A DNA stretch of 64,000 bases from Deltaproteobacteria bacterium. GTDB lineage: Bacteria > Desulfobacterota > DSM-4660 > Desulfatiglandales > HGW-15. How positions within the stretch are numbered: position 1 is the first letter of the stretch; each line of letters starts with the position of its first letter. Shown piece by piece: positions 25,928 through 34,070 of this stretch. The position numbers were made by a program, and so were the translations under genes. A model generated the notes under the pieces. That model was not told where the DNA came from. It made no database searches and was given only the letters and a program-made list of their open reading frames with translations. The stretch is from positions 124,001 to 188,000 of the forward strand of contig JAGVAP010000142.1 of assembly GCA_020060215.1 (NCBI GenBank), written 5' to 3'.

Positions 25928-27391
25928 CTACGCGTATTTCCTCGCCAGTGTGTGGGAGGCCATCTCCCGGATATGGCTCGATGTCTCAGGCCCGAAAGTG
26001 CGTGAAATCATATCCAGGTACCCAGGGTGGCTGTAGTATTTCTGAAACGCCTGGTCCCTGAAGCGAAGGACCTCGGCGCTCTTGAGATGCTTTGTCGGAA
26101 GGGGGAAACTCTCATAGGCGTATTGAGAGTATCCCTGCCATGTCTCCGGAAGCGGCCAGCCCTCCTCCAGGGCCTGCTCGTATAACCGCGATCCGGGAAA
26201 AGCCATGGCACAATAGAGATTCGCCCACTCGCCGTTGATTTCGAGCGCCAGCTCCAGTGTTCTGGTCATCGATTCCAGGTCGTCGTCCGGAAGGCCGAAT
26301 ATGAAGTTGGAGCAGATGTAGATTCCCTCCTCCCTGGTCATCCTGGCGACTTCCAGGGCACTCCCCAGGGAGTAGCCCTTGGTCACCTCCCTCAGGACGA
26401 TCTCGCTCCCGGATTCGAAGCCGTACGCCAGCCAGCGAACGCCCGCTCGGCGCATCTTCCGCAGAATATCCCTATTCACAGTATTCACACGGGCATAGGC
26501 CCAGATGTTCAGGTCATGGCCGCGTTCGATGATGAGGTCGCATAGCCGGGTCACGTGGGCCGCATTCAGCACGAACATCTCATCCAGGATCTTGATGTTC
26601 CTCACCCCGAAGTTCCCGACGAGATAATCGATCTCCCGGATTACCCCTTCAGGGCTCCGGTAGCGGATGCCGTTTTTTCCGAAAAGCGTATTGATGCAGC
26701 AGAAGCTGCATCGGAAGGGACATCCCAGACTCGTGTAGATCACCGCATAGGGTTGGCGCGCCTCTATGTCTTCGAAGCAGTGCCAGTTGTGGGCGCGGTA
26801 ATTCTTCATCGGGAGAAGGTCCCACGCCGGCATCGGGAGCTCATCCAGGTTCTCCTGCAGCGGCGCCCTGGGGTTGCCGACGATCTCCTGCTTTGCTCTG
26901 TACCACAGCCCCTGGATTGGAAACTCCTCCTCTCCCGCCTTCATCGCATCGATGAGGGAGGGCAGGGTGTGGAAGCCCTCTCCCTGGCAGACAAAGTCCG
27001 GCCCCTCTTCAAGAAGCGTGCGCTCCGGCAGGGCGGAAGGATGAAGTCCCGTGAGACAGGTCCTGATACCCGGGGCCAGTTCCCTGAGGCGGCGCAGGAT
27101 CGCCCCTGCGCCGATCATGTTCATGGTAGATGCGGAAGGGTTGGTCCCCGAGACCACGATCACGGCCAGGAGCGGGTTCAACTCTGTTATTTTCCGGGCC
27201 GTCTCCTCATGGCTCCAGTTTTCCACCTCTGCATCGAACAGGGCGACCGGGTACCCCTTCTCCCTCATGTACGAGGCGAGAAGGGCCGCCCAAAGCGGCG
27301 GCTCTATCGCGGTGAGCTGGAAAGAGCTGAGCCTGCCGTAGAGCTGCTTCTGGCTACCGGGTTTGATTAGAACAACATCCACTTCTCTCAT
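25928..27391 (-). CDS. B12-binding-domain radical SAM protein
   Basis: 487 residues. The B12-binding-like domain covers residues 1-165 (LTAIEPPLWAALLASYMREKGY, LLAVIVVSGTNPSASTMNMIG, CLTGLHPSALPERTLL). The radical SAM motif is YTSLGCPFRCSFCCINTLFG near residue 215. Then come KILDEMFVLNAAHVTRL, YGFESGSEIVLREVTKG and FIFGLPDDDLESM, all canonical. ATG 27391 begins the conserved MREVDVVLIKPGS strand. It ends 4 bp before the glycosyltransferase start, which implies co-transcription. It probably alters a sugar or lipid carrier; the substrate is unknown. Confidence 0.88.
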   Translation of the reverse strand: MREVDVVLIKPGSQKQLYGRLSSFQLTAIEPPLWAALLASYMREKGYPVALFDAEVENWSHEETARKITELNPLLAVIVVSGTNPSASTMNMIGAGAILRRLRELAPGIRTCLTGLHPSALPERTLLEEGPDFVCQGEGFHTLPSLIDAMKAGEEEFPIQGLWYRAKQEIVGNPRAPLQENLDELPMPAWDLLPMKNYRAHNWHCFEDIEARQPYAVIYTSLGCPFRCSFCCINTLFGKNGIRYRSPEGVIREIDYLVGNFGVRNIKILDEMFVLNAAHVTRLCDLIIERGHDLNIWAYARVNTVNRDILRKMRRAGVRWLAYGFESGSEIVLREVTKGYSLGSALEVARMTREEGIYICSNFIFGLPDDDLESMTRTLELALEINGEWANLYCAMAFPGSRLYEQALEEGWPLPETWQGYSQYAYESFPLPTKHLKSAEVLRFRDQAFQKYYSHPGYLDMISRTFGPETSSHIREMASHTLARKYA

Positions 27392-27408
27392 GAACCACCT
27401 AAAGCCTT

Positions 27409-27473
27409 GCCACGAAGACACAAACACCAAGAAGAATGTTGTGGTATTCTTTGTGCCTTAGTGCCTTTGTGGC
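27409..27473. repeat. Intergenic palindrome, GCCACGAAGACACAAA family (intact copy)
   Basis: The left arm (27409-27437) begins GCCACGAAGACACAAACACC and the right arm (27446-27473) ends TTAGTGCCTTTGTGGC; the arms pair imperfectly around an 8-nt centre. A related copy with an internal insertion lies at 59136-59245. It sits in the 104-bp gap between the His-type DegT gene and a radical SAM gene. Confidence 0.75.
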
Positions 27474-27495
27474 AGATCTCCCTTCCCATTTCCAT

Positions 27496-28713
27496 CTAGC
27501 CCTGATTCCGATCGAGAAAGGCTTCCAAGGTATCGATGACGTACTGCATATCCTCCAGGTCCAGATCGTGGTGGACGCCGATATGGAGGCCGTGGCCGCC
27601 CATGTACTCGGCATTCGGAAACTGCCCCAAACGATACCCGAAGTGCGCGAATCCCCTGCACTGGGTCGGCATGGAGGCGAAGAGGGTGCGGGTTTCGATG
27701 CCGTTCTTTTCAAGGTCATCGGCAAGGGCCGCACGAGTGAAGGAGGCCTCTTCCTGTACGACGATGGGGATCGCGTGGGGGCCGATCTTCTCCCAGGGTT
27801 CCTCCCGAATGGTGGAAAGGTAAGGGGAAAAGCAATCGAACCTCTCCAGGACATAGAGGAGGTTCCGCCTCCGTCTATCCACGATCTCATGGTAGTTTTC
27901 GAGGTTGCCGAGGCCCACGGCCGCCTCCAGCTCGTTCATCTTGCAGGAGTAGCCGATCCTCTCGAATATGAAGCGGATGTCTTCGCCGCTATCGGTGTCA
28001 AATCTCCTGGGACAGTATTTTGAACTCGTGTTCAAGGTGCAGACCTTGCACTTGCAGGCCCTTCCATGGGAGCGGAGGGATCGAAGAATCTCGGCATGCT
28101 CCTCGCTGTCCGTGGTCACGATCCCCCCCTCCACCGTGGTGATGATATGCGCCAAGTACAGGCTGAATGCGCCAAGGTCGGCCAATGCACCTGCGGGCTT
28201 TCCCTTGTATTCCGCCCCGTGCGCCTCGGCGGCGTCCTCGATGACCATGAGCCCCTTTCGTCTTGCGATCTCGTTGATCCTGTCGATATCGGCCGGTTTG
28301 CCCATGAGATGGACGGGCATGATTGCCCTGGTCTTTTCCGTGATCGCAGCTTCGATCTGGTCCGGGTCGATGTTGAGGGTGTCTCTTCGGATATCTACAA
28401 ATACCGGATTGAATCCGGCATGGACGACGGCATTGCCTGTGGCAACGAACGACAAGGCGGGCAGAATGATCTCATCCCCCCTCTTTGCTCCGACCTCATG
28501 CAAAACGGCAAGGGCCAGGGTATCCGCATCCGTGCCTGTACTGACGGCCACCGCCTCTTTCACTCCAAGGAGGCGTGCAAACCTCTCCTCGAATTCCCTC
28601 ACGTACTTGCCGCTCGACACCCGCTTGGAGTCGAGTATCTCATTGATCAGATCCCGCGACTTGCCGGGGATCGATATGGTTCCGAAAGGGAGCTTACGTT
28701 TTGCATGGGCCAT
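27496..28713 (-). CDS. DegT-family sugar 3-dehydratase-like enzyme with His in place of the PLP lysine
   Basis: 405 residues of the DegT/DnrJ/EryC1/StrS fold, but the PLP lysine is replaced by His189 (SLYLAHIITTVEGG, codon CAT at 28149-28147). Known members with this substitution are the PLP/PMP-dependent 3-dehydratases: ColD and the E1/RfbH enzymes that remove the 3-hydroxyl of a 4-keto-6-deoxy sugar. E1/RfbH also need a [2Fe-2S] cluster bound by clustered cysteines. Here RACKCKVCTLNTSSKYC provides Cys220, Cys222, Cys225 and Cys234 in the same region. So a 3-deoxy sugar intermediate made with an Fe-S-linked electron supply is the best guess. The usual partner reductase (E3/AscD-like) was not found in the window. 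It is downstream of the TPP enzyme pair on the same strand, with an 89-bp gap. Confidence 0.8.
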   Translation of the reverse strand: MAHAKRKLPFGTISIPGKSRDLINEILDSKRVSSGKYVREFEERFARLLGVKEAVAVSTGTDADTLALAVLHEVGAKRGDEIILPALSFVATGNAVVHAGFNPVFVDIRRDTLNIDPDQIEAAITEKTRAIMPVHLMGKPADIDRINEIARRKGLMVIEDAAEAHGAEYKGKPAGALADLGAFSLYLAHIITTVEGGIVTTDSEEHAEILRSLRSHGRACKCKVCTLNTSSKYCPRRFDTDSGEDIRFIFERIGYSCKMNELEAAVGLGNLENYHEIVDRRRRNLLYVLERFDCFSPYLSTIREEPWEKIGPHAIPIVVQEEASFTRAALADDLEKNGIETRTLFASMPTQCRGFAHFGYRLGQFPNAEYMGGHGLHIGVHHDLDLEDMQYVIDTLEAFLDRNQG

Positions 28714-28802
28714 CTTCTATGCTCGTCCTCCTGGGGGCTCGACTGCAGCGAAACAGAGGAGAGAGTCTCTCGCCCGCTTCGCTTGAGAAAACAGAGTCAA
28801 TA

Positions 28803-29846
28803 CTAAAGATCTAAGACTTCTCGGACCGCCTGGATGATCTCCCTTGCACCCGGGTAAAAGGCCGCCTCAAGGGTAAAGCCTGCGGGCGTGGGGAGATCGG
28901 GACAGGCCACCCTCCTGACCGGTCCCTTGAGCATCGAATAGCCCTTTTCAACCGCCAGTGCGGCGATTTCGGCCGTTACACCTCCGGTCTTCCATCCGGT
29001 GTCGGCGACCACGAGTCGACCCGTCCTTGCGAGGGAATCCAGAATAATCGACTCATCCAGAGGGCGAAGAGTCCGCGGGTCCACGATCTCTATCTCTATC
29101 CCTTCCCTGGAAAGCTCCTCTGCTGCGGTGTAGGCCTCGGTGGCCATGAACGAAACCGCGACGACCGTTACATCGCGCCCCTTCCTCCTTATGGCCCCTT
29201 TCCCCAGGGGGACCCTGTAGACGTTTTCCGGGACGTTTCCCACGTGCCGGAAATTGAGACGGTGCTCGATGATCAGGACAGGGTTGTCGTCTGCAATGGC
29301 GGCGAGCATCAGCCCCTTTGCGTCATAACACGTGCTCGGCATCACCAGCTTCAGCCCCGGGATGTGCATGAACAACCCCTGAAGGGCCTGTGAGTGCTGA
29401 GCGGCCGAGCCCCAACCCCTCCCGATGCAGGCCCAAACCACGAGTGGAACGCTGACCGCGCCCCCGAACATGAAGCTCCATTTGGCTGCATGATTGGCCA
29501 GCTGGTCCAGGGCAAGGTAAAGGAAGTCAGGACGGTTGTGAAAGAAGACAGGCCGCATCCCCCCGATGGCCGAACCCACTGCAATTCCGGTCATCGCATT
29601 TTCAGCAAGGGGTGAGTCGAAAACCCTCCTGCTTCCAAATTTCCTGTGAAGGTTGAGCGTCGCCCCGAACATCCCTGCAGGGTCGTCCACCCCTTGCCCC
29701 ACCACAAAGACCCTTGGGTCCAGTTCCATGGCCTGCTCAAGGGCCTCACGCACGGACTCCGCGTAGGAAATCTTTCTACAGTTCTCAGGGACTTCCAGGC
29801 AGAAGTCCGGCTCATCCAGTTGGGGTTTGATTTTTGTCCAGGGCAT
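28803..29846 (-). CDS. TPP-dependent 2-oxoacid dehydrogenase-type E1 beta subunit
   Basis: 347 residues. ISYAESVREALEQAMELDPRVFVVGQGVDDP and RVFDSPLAENAMTGIAVGSAIGG are the pyrimidine-binding signature of E1 beta, including the cofactor-activating Glu in LAENA. The C-terminal domain has VSFMATEAYTAAEELSREGIEIEIVDPRTLRPLDE, which is the usual E1 beta C-domain. It starts 6 bp after the alpha gene and should form an alpha2beta2 enzyme. No lipoyl-bearing E2 or E3 gene is in the window, so the pair may not act in an acyl-CoA-forming complex. In glycan clusters such pairs may carry out acyloin-type carbon-carbon bond formation on a sugar, which is a hypothesis here. Confidence 0.85.
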   Translation of the reverse strand: MPWTKIKPQLDEPDFCLEVPENCRKISYAESVREALEQAMELDPRVFVVGQGVDDPAGMFGATLNLHRKFGSRRVFDSPLAENAMTGIAVGSAIGGMRPVFFHNRPDFLYLALDQLANHAAKWSFMFGGAVSVPLVVWACIGRGWGSAAQHSQALQGLFMHIPGLKLVMPSTCYDAKGLMLAAIADDNPVLIIEHRLNFRHVGNVPENVYRVPLGKGAIRRKGRDVTVVAVSFMATEAYTAAEELSREGIEIEIVDPRTLRPLDESIILDSLARTGRLVVADTGWKTGGVTAEIAALAVEKGYSMLKGPVRRVACPDLPTPAGFTLEAAFYPGAREIIQAVREVLDL

Positions 29847-29852
29847 ATCCTG

Positions 29853-30842
29853 CTACTCGCGATATAGATAGAGCGGGAGGTCATCTCCCTTGGGCAGGGG
29901 GCTTTGCCGGGCAAACCGGAAGGCTTCATCGATTTCACGATCTACTTCGCTATCCATCTCCGCCAGACCCCGCTCTTTTGCGACCCCTTCCTTCAGAAGT
30001 TGAAGGCGGAAGGCTCTCAGGGGGCACCTTTCTTCCCACAGCGCGATCTCCTCTTCGGTCCGGTACCCCAGGCGTGCGTCCGATCCTGCCCCTGCATGGC
30101 CGCGCATACGATAGGTGACGCATTCCATGAAGGAAGGTCCTTTGCCCGCTCGTGCACGTTCAACAGCCCGCCCGGCGGCCTCATAGACTTCCAGTACCGA
30201 ATTCCCGTCCACCTTTGAACTCTCCATGAGGTCGGGAGAGGTCTTGTGAAATATCACCTCTCCGGCCTGGCGCGCCGCCACCCTCGAACAGACCGAGAAC
30301 TGGTTGTTTTCGTAGATGAATATGACCGGAAGCTTCTTGAGCACAGCGAAATTGATGCTCTCGTAGAGCACGCCTTCGTCCGACGCCCCATCGCCGAAAA
30401 AAACAGCGCTGACACGATCTTCCGCTCTCATCTGGATGGCCAGGCCGAGGCCGGTCCCGATCGGGATACCGCCTCCGACGATCGAAGAGCTCCCCATGTG
30501 CCCAATGGCCGTATCCACCAGGTGCATGGAGCCGCCGCGCCCCTTTGAGCAGCCGGTCTCACGGCAGTAGAGCTCGGCGATGAGCCCTTTCAGGTCCCCA
30601 CCCTTGGCCAGATAGTGCCCGTGGCCGCGGTGATTGCTGGAGATGTAGTCGTCTTGTCTCAAACGCCGGCAGACCCCCACCGCTACAGCTTCCTGGCCGA
30701 TGCATAAATGAACCGGTGTCTTCATTTCATCCAGATGGTAAAGGCTTTCGATGTGAAGCTGTACCTTCCGGATTCGCAGCATGCTTCGGTAAAGCGACAG
30801 TTTCTCTCTGGAGGAGACCTCCACTTCACATCCCCTTGACAT
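29853..30842 (-). CDS. TPP-dependent 2-oxoacid dehydrogenase-type E1 alpha subunit
   Basis: 329 residues. The TPP motif GDGASDEGVLYESINFAVLK runs from Gly150 to the Asn at about 179-180 (FIYENN). Upstream are the conserved SNHRGHGHYLAKG and GRGGSMHLVD segments. ATG 30842 overlaps the sugar kinase gene by 17 bp. Residues about 188-206 (VAARQAGEVIFHKTSPDLM) cover the region that carries regulatory serines in mammalian pyruvate dehydrogenase. Partner of the beta subunit just downstream. Substrate unknown: pyruvate, acetoin or a sugar-derived 2-oxoacid are all possible. Confidence 0.85.
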   Translation of the reverse strand: MSRGCEVEVSSREKLSLYRSMLRIRKVQLHIESLYHLDEMKTPVHLCIGQEAVAVGVCRRLRQDDYISSNHRGHGHYLAKGGDLKGLIAELYCRETGCSKGRGGSMHLVDTAIGHMGSSSIVGGGIPIGTGLGLAIQMRAEDRVSAVFFGDGASDEGVLYESINFAVLKKLPVIFIYENNQFSVCSRVAARQAGEVIFHKTSPDLMESSKVDGNSVLEVYEAAGRAVERARAGKGPSFMECVTYRMRGHAGAGSDARLGYRTEEEIALWEERCPLRAFRLQLLKEGVAKERGLAEMDSEVDREIDEAFRFARQSPLPKGDDLPLYLYRE

Positions 30843-31905
30843 TGTGTTTTCCGGAACCCAGTTCCCGGAATGGGTGAACGGTTTGTCCGCATCTCAGCCG
30901 GTCCAGCTCCGCATAGTCTTCCTGAGGATCGAAGAATATGATCTGGCTCCCCGAGTATTCGAATTTGAAGGGCACATAGATCAGGTCCTTCAGCTTTTGT
31001 CGGACGTGTTCCTGTTTCTGGGGTGGCACGAAGAGCAGCAGAAAACCTCCCCCCCCCGCACCCGTCAGCTTGCCTCCGATGGCGCCCGACGAGAGGGCCT
31101 GATCGTAGAGCTCATCCACGCCATGGTTGGAGACAGCCGAGCTGAGGCTGCGCTTGGCCTGCCAGGCTTCATGAAGCAGTTCCCCGAAAGCGGTCATGTT
31201 CTTCCTGCCATTGAGTATGGAGATCCCTTCTTCCACCAGATCCTTCATAATACGGAGCTGTCGTTTCCTGGATTCGACATCATTTACATAGGTGCTTGCC
31301 ACATCCGAGGCGGTCCGTTTGATGCCCGTGTAGAAAAGCATCAGGTGGTTGTTGAGCTCCTTGAAACGCTCGGGGGAAAGCGTGATCGGCTGAACCGAGA
31401 TCTCGCCGTTGGGCAGGAATTTGATGTGATTGAACCCTCCGTAGGCGGCGGAGACCTGGTCTTGAGAACCTACGGTTTCCTTGATGCTTTCCTGTTCGAT
31501 TTGAATACTCTCCATGGCAAGCTGCCGTTTCCCCGGCATATACCCCTTCAACGCATATAGGGCATGGAGCAGCCCGACGGTGAATGAAGAGCTCGAACCC
31601 ATGCCGCTCCTCGCGGGCAAATCCCCGTCGTGATGTATCTCGACCCCGCGATCCATCCCCAGGAACCTCAGGACTTCTCGTGCGGCGGGATGGGCAATCT
31701 CGTCGATGCTTTGGCAGTTTTCTATCTTCGAATAGACGAGCCGAATCCTGTGTTCGAAGAATGGTGGAAGGAAGCGGCAAGTGAGATAGCAGTACTTGTC
31801 GATCGTCGTTGCGAGAACGGCCCCGCCATGCTGTCGGTACCAGGCCGGGTAATCGGTGCCGCCCCCGAGAAAGGAAATGCGAAAAGGGGTCCTGCTGATG
31901 ATCAT
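30826..31905 (-). CDS. hddA: GHMP-family sugar kinase (HddA-like)
   Basis: 359 residues. ISRTPFRISFLGGGTDYPAWY is the N-terminal signature of the HddA/fucose kinase group. The phosphate loop PARSGMGSSSS is at 97-107, and GGKLTGAGGGGFLLLF is the C-terminal GHMP motif. The family phosphorylates D-glycero-D-manno-heptose 7-phosphate at C1 on the way to GDP-heptose. The next genes upstream (NUDIX, nucleotidyltransferase, epimerase) fit that route. The name is from family resemblance; fucose or another sugar is possible. The last codons overlap the E1 alpha start by 17 bp. Confidence 0.82.
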   Translation of the reverse strand: MIISRTPFRISFLGGGTDYPAWYRQHGGAVLATTIDKYCYLTCRFLPPFFEHRIRLVYSKIENCQSIDEIAHPAAREVLRFLGMDRGVEIHHDGDLPARSGMGSSSSFTVGLLHALYALKGYMPGKRQLAMESIQIEQESIKETVGSQDQVSAAYGGFNHIKFLPNGEISVQPITLSPERFKELNNHLMLFYTGIKRTASDVASTYVNDVESRKRQLRIMKDLVEEGISILNGRKNMTAFGELLHEAWQAKRSLSSAVSNHGVDELYDQALSSGAIGGKLTGAGGGGFLLLFVPPQKQEHVRQKLKDLIYVPFKFEYSGSQIIFFDPQEDYAELDRLRCGQTVHPFRELGSGKHNVKGM

Positions 31906-31916
31906 GATCTACTCCC

Positions 31917-32399
31917 TCACCCCACCACTCCGACCCGACCGTCGGCAAAATCCCTGAGAGCCATTCTGGCCGGAGGAGCGATGTCTTCGGGCAAATCCGG
32001 GACATGAAAGAAACGCAGCTCTTCACTTTCTTCACTGCACGTCAGGTCGCCGGATACGACCTTTGCCTCAAGCACAATATCGATGAGATGGACCACATTG
32101 TCGGGAAAGGTGACGATTCGCTCTGAAGGATCGGAGTACACTCCCAGCAGCCTTGTGACTTCGACGTCCAGGCCGGTTTCCTCCCTGACCTCGCGAAGGC
32201 TTGCCTCCGAAACCGACTCCCCGGGCTCGATCCTCCCGCCGGGCAGACCCCACATTCCACTGTCCGTGCGTTTTTCCAGCAGGATCCTGCCCATCTCGTC
32301 ACTTACGATGACGCCGACCCCCGCCCTGACTATGGTCGAGGAATCGGCCTTCCTGCGCGCATACATCTTCAGTGCCCGCGAGTTCATGAGAGTACCCAT
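31917..32399 (-). CDS. NUDIX hydrolase
   Basis: 160 residues. The Nudix box is complete: GGRIEPGESVSEASLREVREETG, with key residues Gly55, Glu61, Arg69, Glu70, Glu73, Glu74 and Gly76. Together they bind the divalent metal. The family cleaves nucleoside diphosphates linked to another group; in a sugar locus a nucleotide-sugar or GDP-sugar is a likely substrate. It overlaps the nucleotidyltransferase gene by 16 bp and ends 11 bp before the kinase. It might act as a housecleaning enzyme for the activated sugar, but this is inferred from position only. Confidence 0.85.
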   Translation of the reverse strand: MGTLMNSRALKMYARRKADSSTIVRAGVGVIVSDEMGRILLEKRTDSGMWGLPGGRIEPGESVSEASLREVREETGLDVEVTRLLGVYSDPSERIVTFPDNVVHLIDIVLEAKVVSGDLTCSEESEELRFFHVPDLPEDIAPPARMALRDFADGRVGVVG

Positions 32400-33121
32400 T
32401 CCGCCCGGGAGCTGCCGAACAACGACTGCGCACTCCTGAAAGAGTCAGGTGTACCGATGTCGATGAACCGCAGGCCTCCCCTGTATCCGTAAACCCCTCT
32501 CTGAAGCCATGCGGGGAAAAGATCCCTTTCAAGAGAGAAAACGGCATCTTCCTGAATCTCGGAAAGGAGGCGGCGGGAGAACAGGTAAACGCCCGCGTTT
32601 ATCAATCCCGGCCTTTTCGAAGGGCTTTTCTCCTCGAACCTGAGCACCCGGTCCCCCGGCCCCACCTCTACTCGGCCATACCTGCCTGTCTCGACCATCT
32701 CCACAAGTACCATGGACGCTTCGGCCCTTACCTCATCGTGCCAGGACAGGAATTTGACCAGATCGACATCGCAATAGGAGTCCCCGTTCATCACCAGCAC
32801 GGTTTCTGAGCCGATTAAAGGCAATGCATGCCTCAGGGCGCCACCGGTCCCGAGGGGGGAGGTCTCCTGGGAGTAGGACAGTTGAACATCCAAGTAGGTA
32901 TCGCCCAGGGTCGCCCTCACCTGGTCTCCCAGGTAGCCCGTGCATAAGACAACATTGAGTATCCCGGCGCTCCTGGCCTGATCGAGAAGGAGGCTCAAAA
33001 AAGGCTTCCCCCCCACATGGGCGATGACCTTCTGCCGGTCTGGGACGACCGAGCGCAGCCTTGATCCCATTCCTCCCGCGAGTATCGCTGCATGGATCTT
33101 TGATGATTCTTGAAGAGCCAT
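32384..33121 (-). CDS. hddC: Sugar nucleotidyltransferase (HddC-like)
   Basis: 245 residues. The nucleotide-binding signature is LAGGMGSRLRSVVPDRQK (about 14-31), with Lys31 equivalent to the metal/phosphate lysine. GTGGALRHALPLI and VMNGDSYCDVDLVKF (DxD-like Asp for Mg) follow. This is the small single-domain NTP transferase family that includes HddC (GTP-dependent heptose activation) and MurU. Start ATG 33121 has AGGA eight bases upstream; the ATG at 33139 has no such box. It follows the epimerase gene by 10 bp. The nucleotide used is not deducible from the motif alone. Confidence 0.8.
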   Translation of the reverse strand: MALQESSKIHAAILAGGMGSRLRSVVPDRQKVIAHVGGKPFLSLLLDQARSAGILNVVLCTGYLGDQVRATLGDTYLDVQLSYSQETSPLGTGGALRHALPLIGSETVLVMNGDSYCDVDLVKFLSWHDEVRAEASMVLVEMVETGRYGRVEVGPGDRVLRFEEKSPSKRPGLINAGVYLFSRRLLSEIQEDAVFSLERDLFPAWLQRGVYGYRGGLRFIDIGTPDSFRSAQSLFGSSRAEWVLS

Positions 33122-33131
33122 CCCGCGGGTC

Positions 33132-34070
33132 CTATACATTTTTGAATGCGGAACGGGCCAGCATCTTATACCCTTTCAACAACTCCTGAATCCCGTCATC
33201 CAGGCTGCGGCGCGCTTCGAAACCCGCTTCCCTCAGCCGCTGATTGGAAACGATGTAGTTGCGTTTGTCCGGGTCGGAGCCCACCTCTGAGAAATGGATG
33301 TAGAAGTCGGGCACGTACTCCTTCACTTTCAATGCCAGCTCCTCTTTCGAGAGGTTGGCGGAATCCAGGCCCGCATTGTAACAGCGACCGACCATCCGCC
33401 GGGAGTTGTCGACGCAGTGAATAAAGCAATCGGCCACATCGCGGACGTGGATGTAATTGCGTTTGAAATCCTTTTCGAAGATGACAAGGTAGCGGTCGGT
33501 GAACGCGGTATATACGAAGTGGTTTACCAGCAGGTCCAGCCGCATCCTGGGGGAGATGCCGAAAACGGTAGCCAACCTCAAGGTGATGGTATTCTCGGAT
33601 CCGAGCAGCTCTGCCTCGGCCTGGACCTTGTTCCTTCCGTAAAGGGAGACGGGCTCCAGCGGCGTCTCCTCGGTACAGAATACATCCCCGGTTTTTGCCC
33701 CGTACCCGCTGTTGGTTGTGGGGAAGACGACCAGCTGCCGGGGGCTGCGCAAACGGTTCAACATCTGAATGGCCCCCAGGTTGACGGACTCTGCGGTCCA
33801 TGGATCAAGCCCGCACAAGGGGGCCCCCACGAGGGCTGCGAGCGGGATGACCACATCGGCATCCTTGAGCAGACGGGCAATCAACCCTTCATCGCGCACA
33901 TCCCCCCGGACGAACTCGAACGACGGATCGGCGCAGAGGTGAAAAAGCGGACTCTGGCCGAACATCAGGTTGTCTACGGCCGTTACTTTGAAGCGAGCTC
34001 GAAGAAGGTGCTCGCAAAGAATGGAGCCCAGATAGCCCGCGGCGCCGGTAACCAGTATTTTTGCAGGCAT
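33132..34070 (-). CDS. NAD-dependent epimerase/dehydratase (SDR family)
   Basis: 312 residues. The Rossmann motif is VTGAAGYLGSIL; the catalytic YxxxK is YGRNK; GISPRMRLDLLVNHFVY and NYIHVRDVADCFIHCV are typical of nucleotide-sugar epimerases. Start ATG 34070 has GGAGGG six bases upstream. It is the first gene of the minus-strand locus. The substrate is probably an NDP-heptose or similar, because nucleotidyltransferase and heptose-kinase-like genes follow. Resemblance to 15325-16314 (shared SPR.RLDL) suggests a related second epimerisation. Confidence 0.85.
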   Translation of the reverse strand: MPAKILVTGAAGYLGSILCEHLLRARFKVTAVDNLMFGQSPLFHLCADPSFEFVRGDVRDEGLIARLLKDADVVIPLAALVGAPLCGLDPWTAESVNLGAIQMLNRLRSPRQLVVFPTTNSGYGAKTGDVFCTEETPLEPVSLYGRNKVQAEAELLGSENTITLRLATVFGISPRMRLDLLVNHFVYTAFTDRYLVIFEKDFKRNYIHVRDVADCFIHCVDNSRRMVGRCYNAGLDSANLSKEELALKVKEYVPDFYIHFSEVGSDPDKRNYIVSNQRLREAGFEARRSLDDGIQELLKGYKMLARSAFKNV

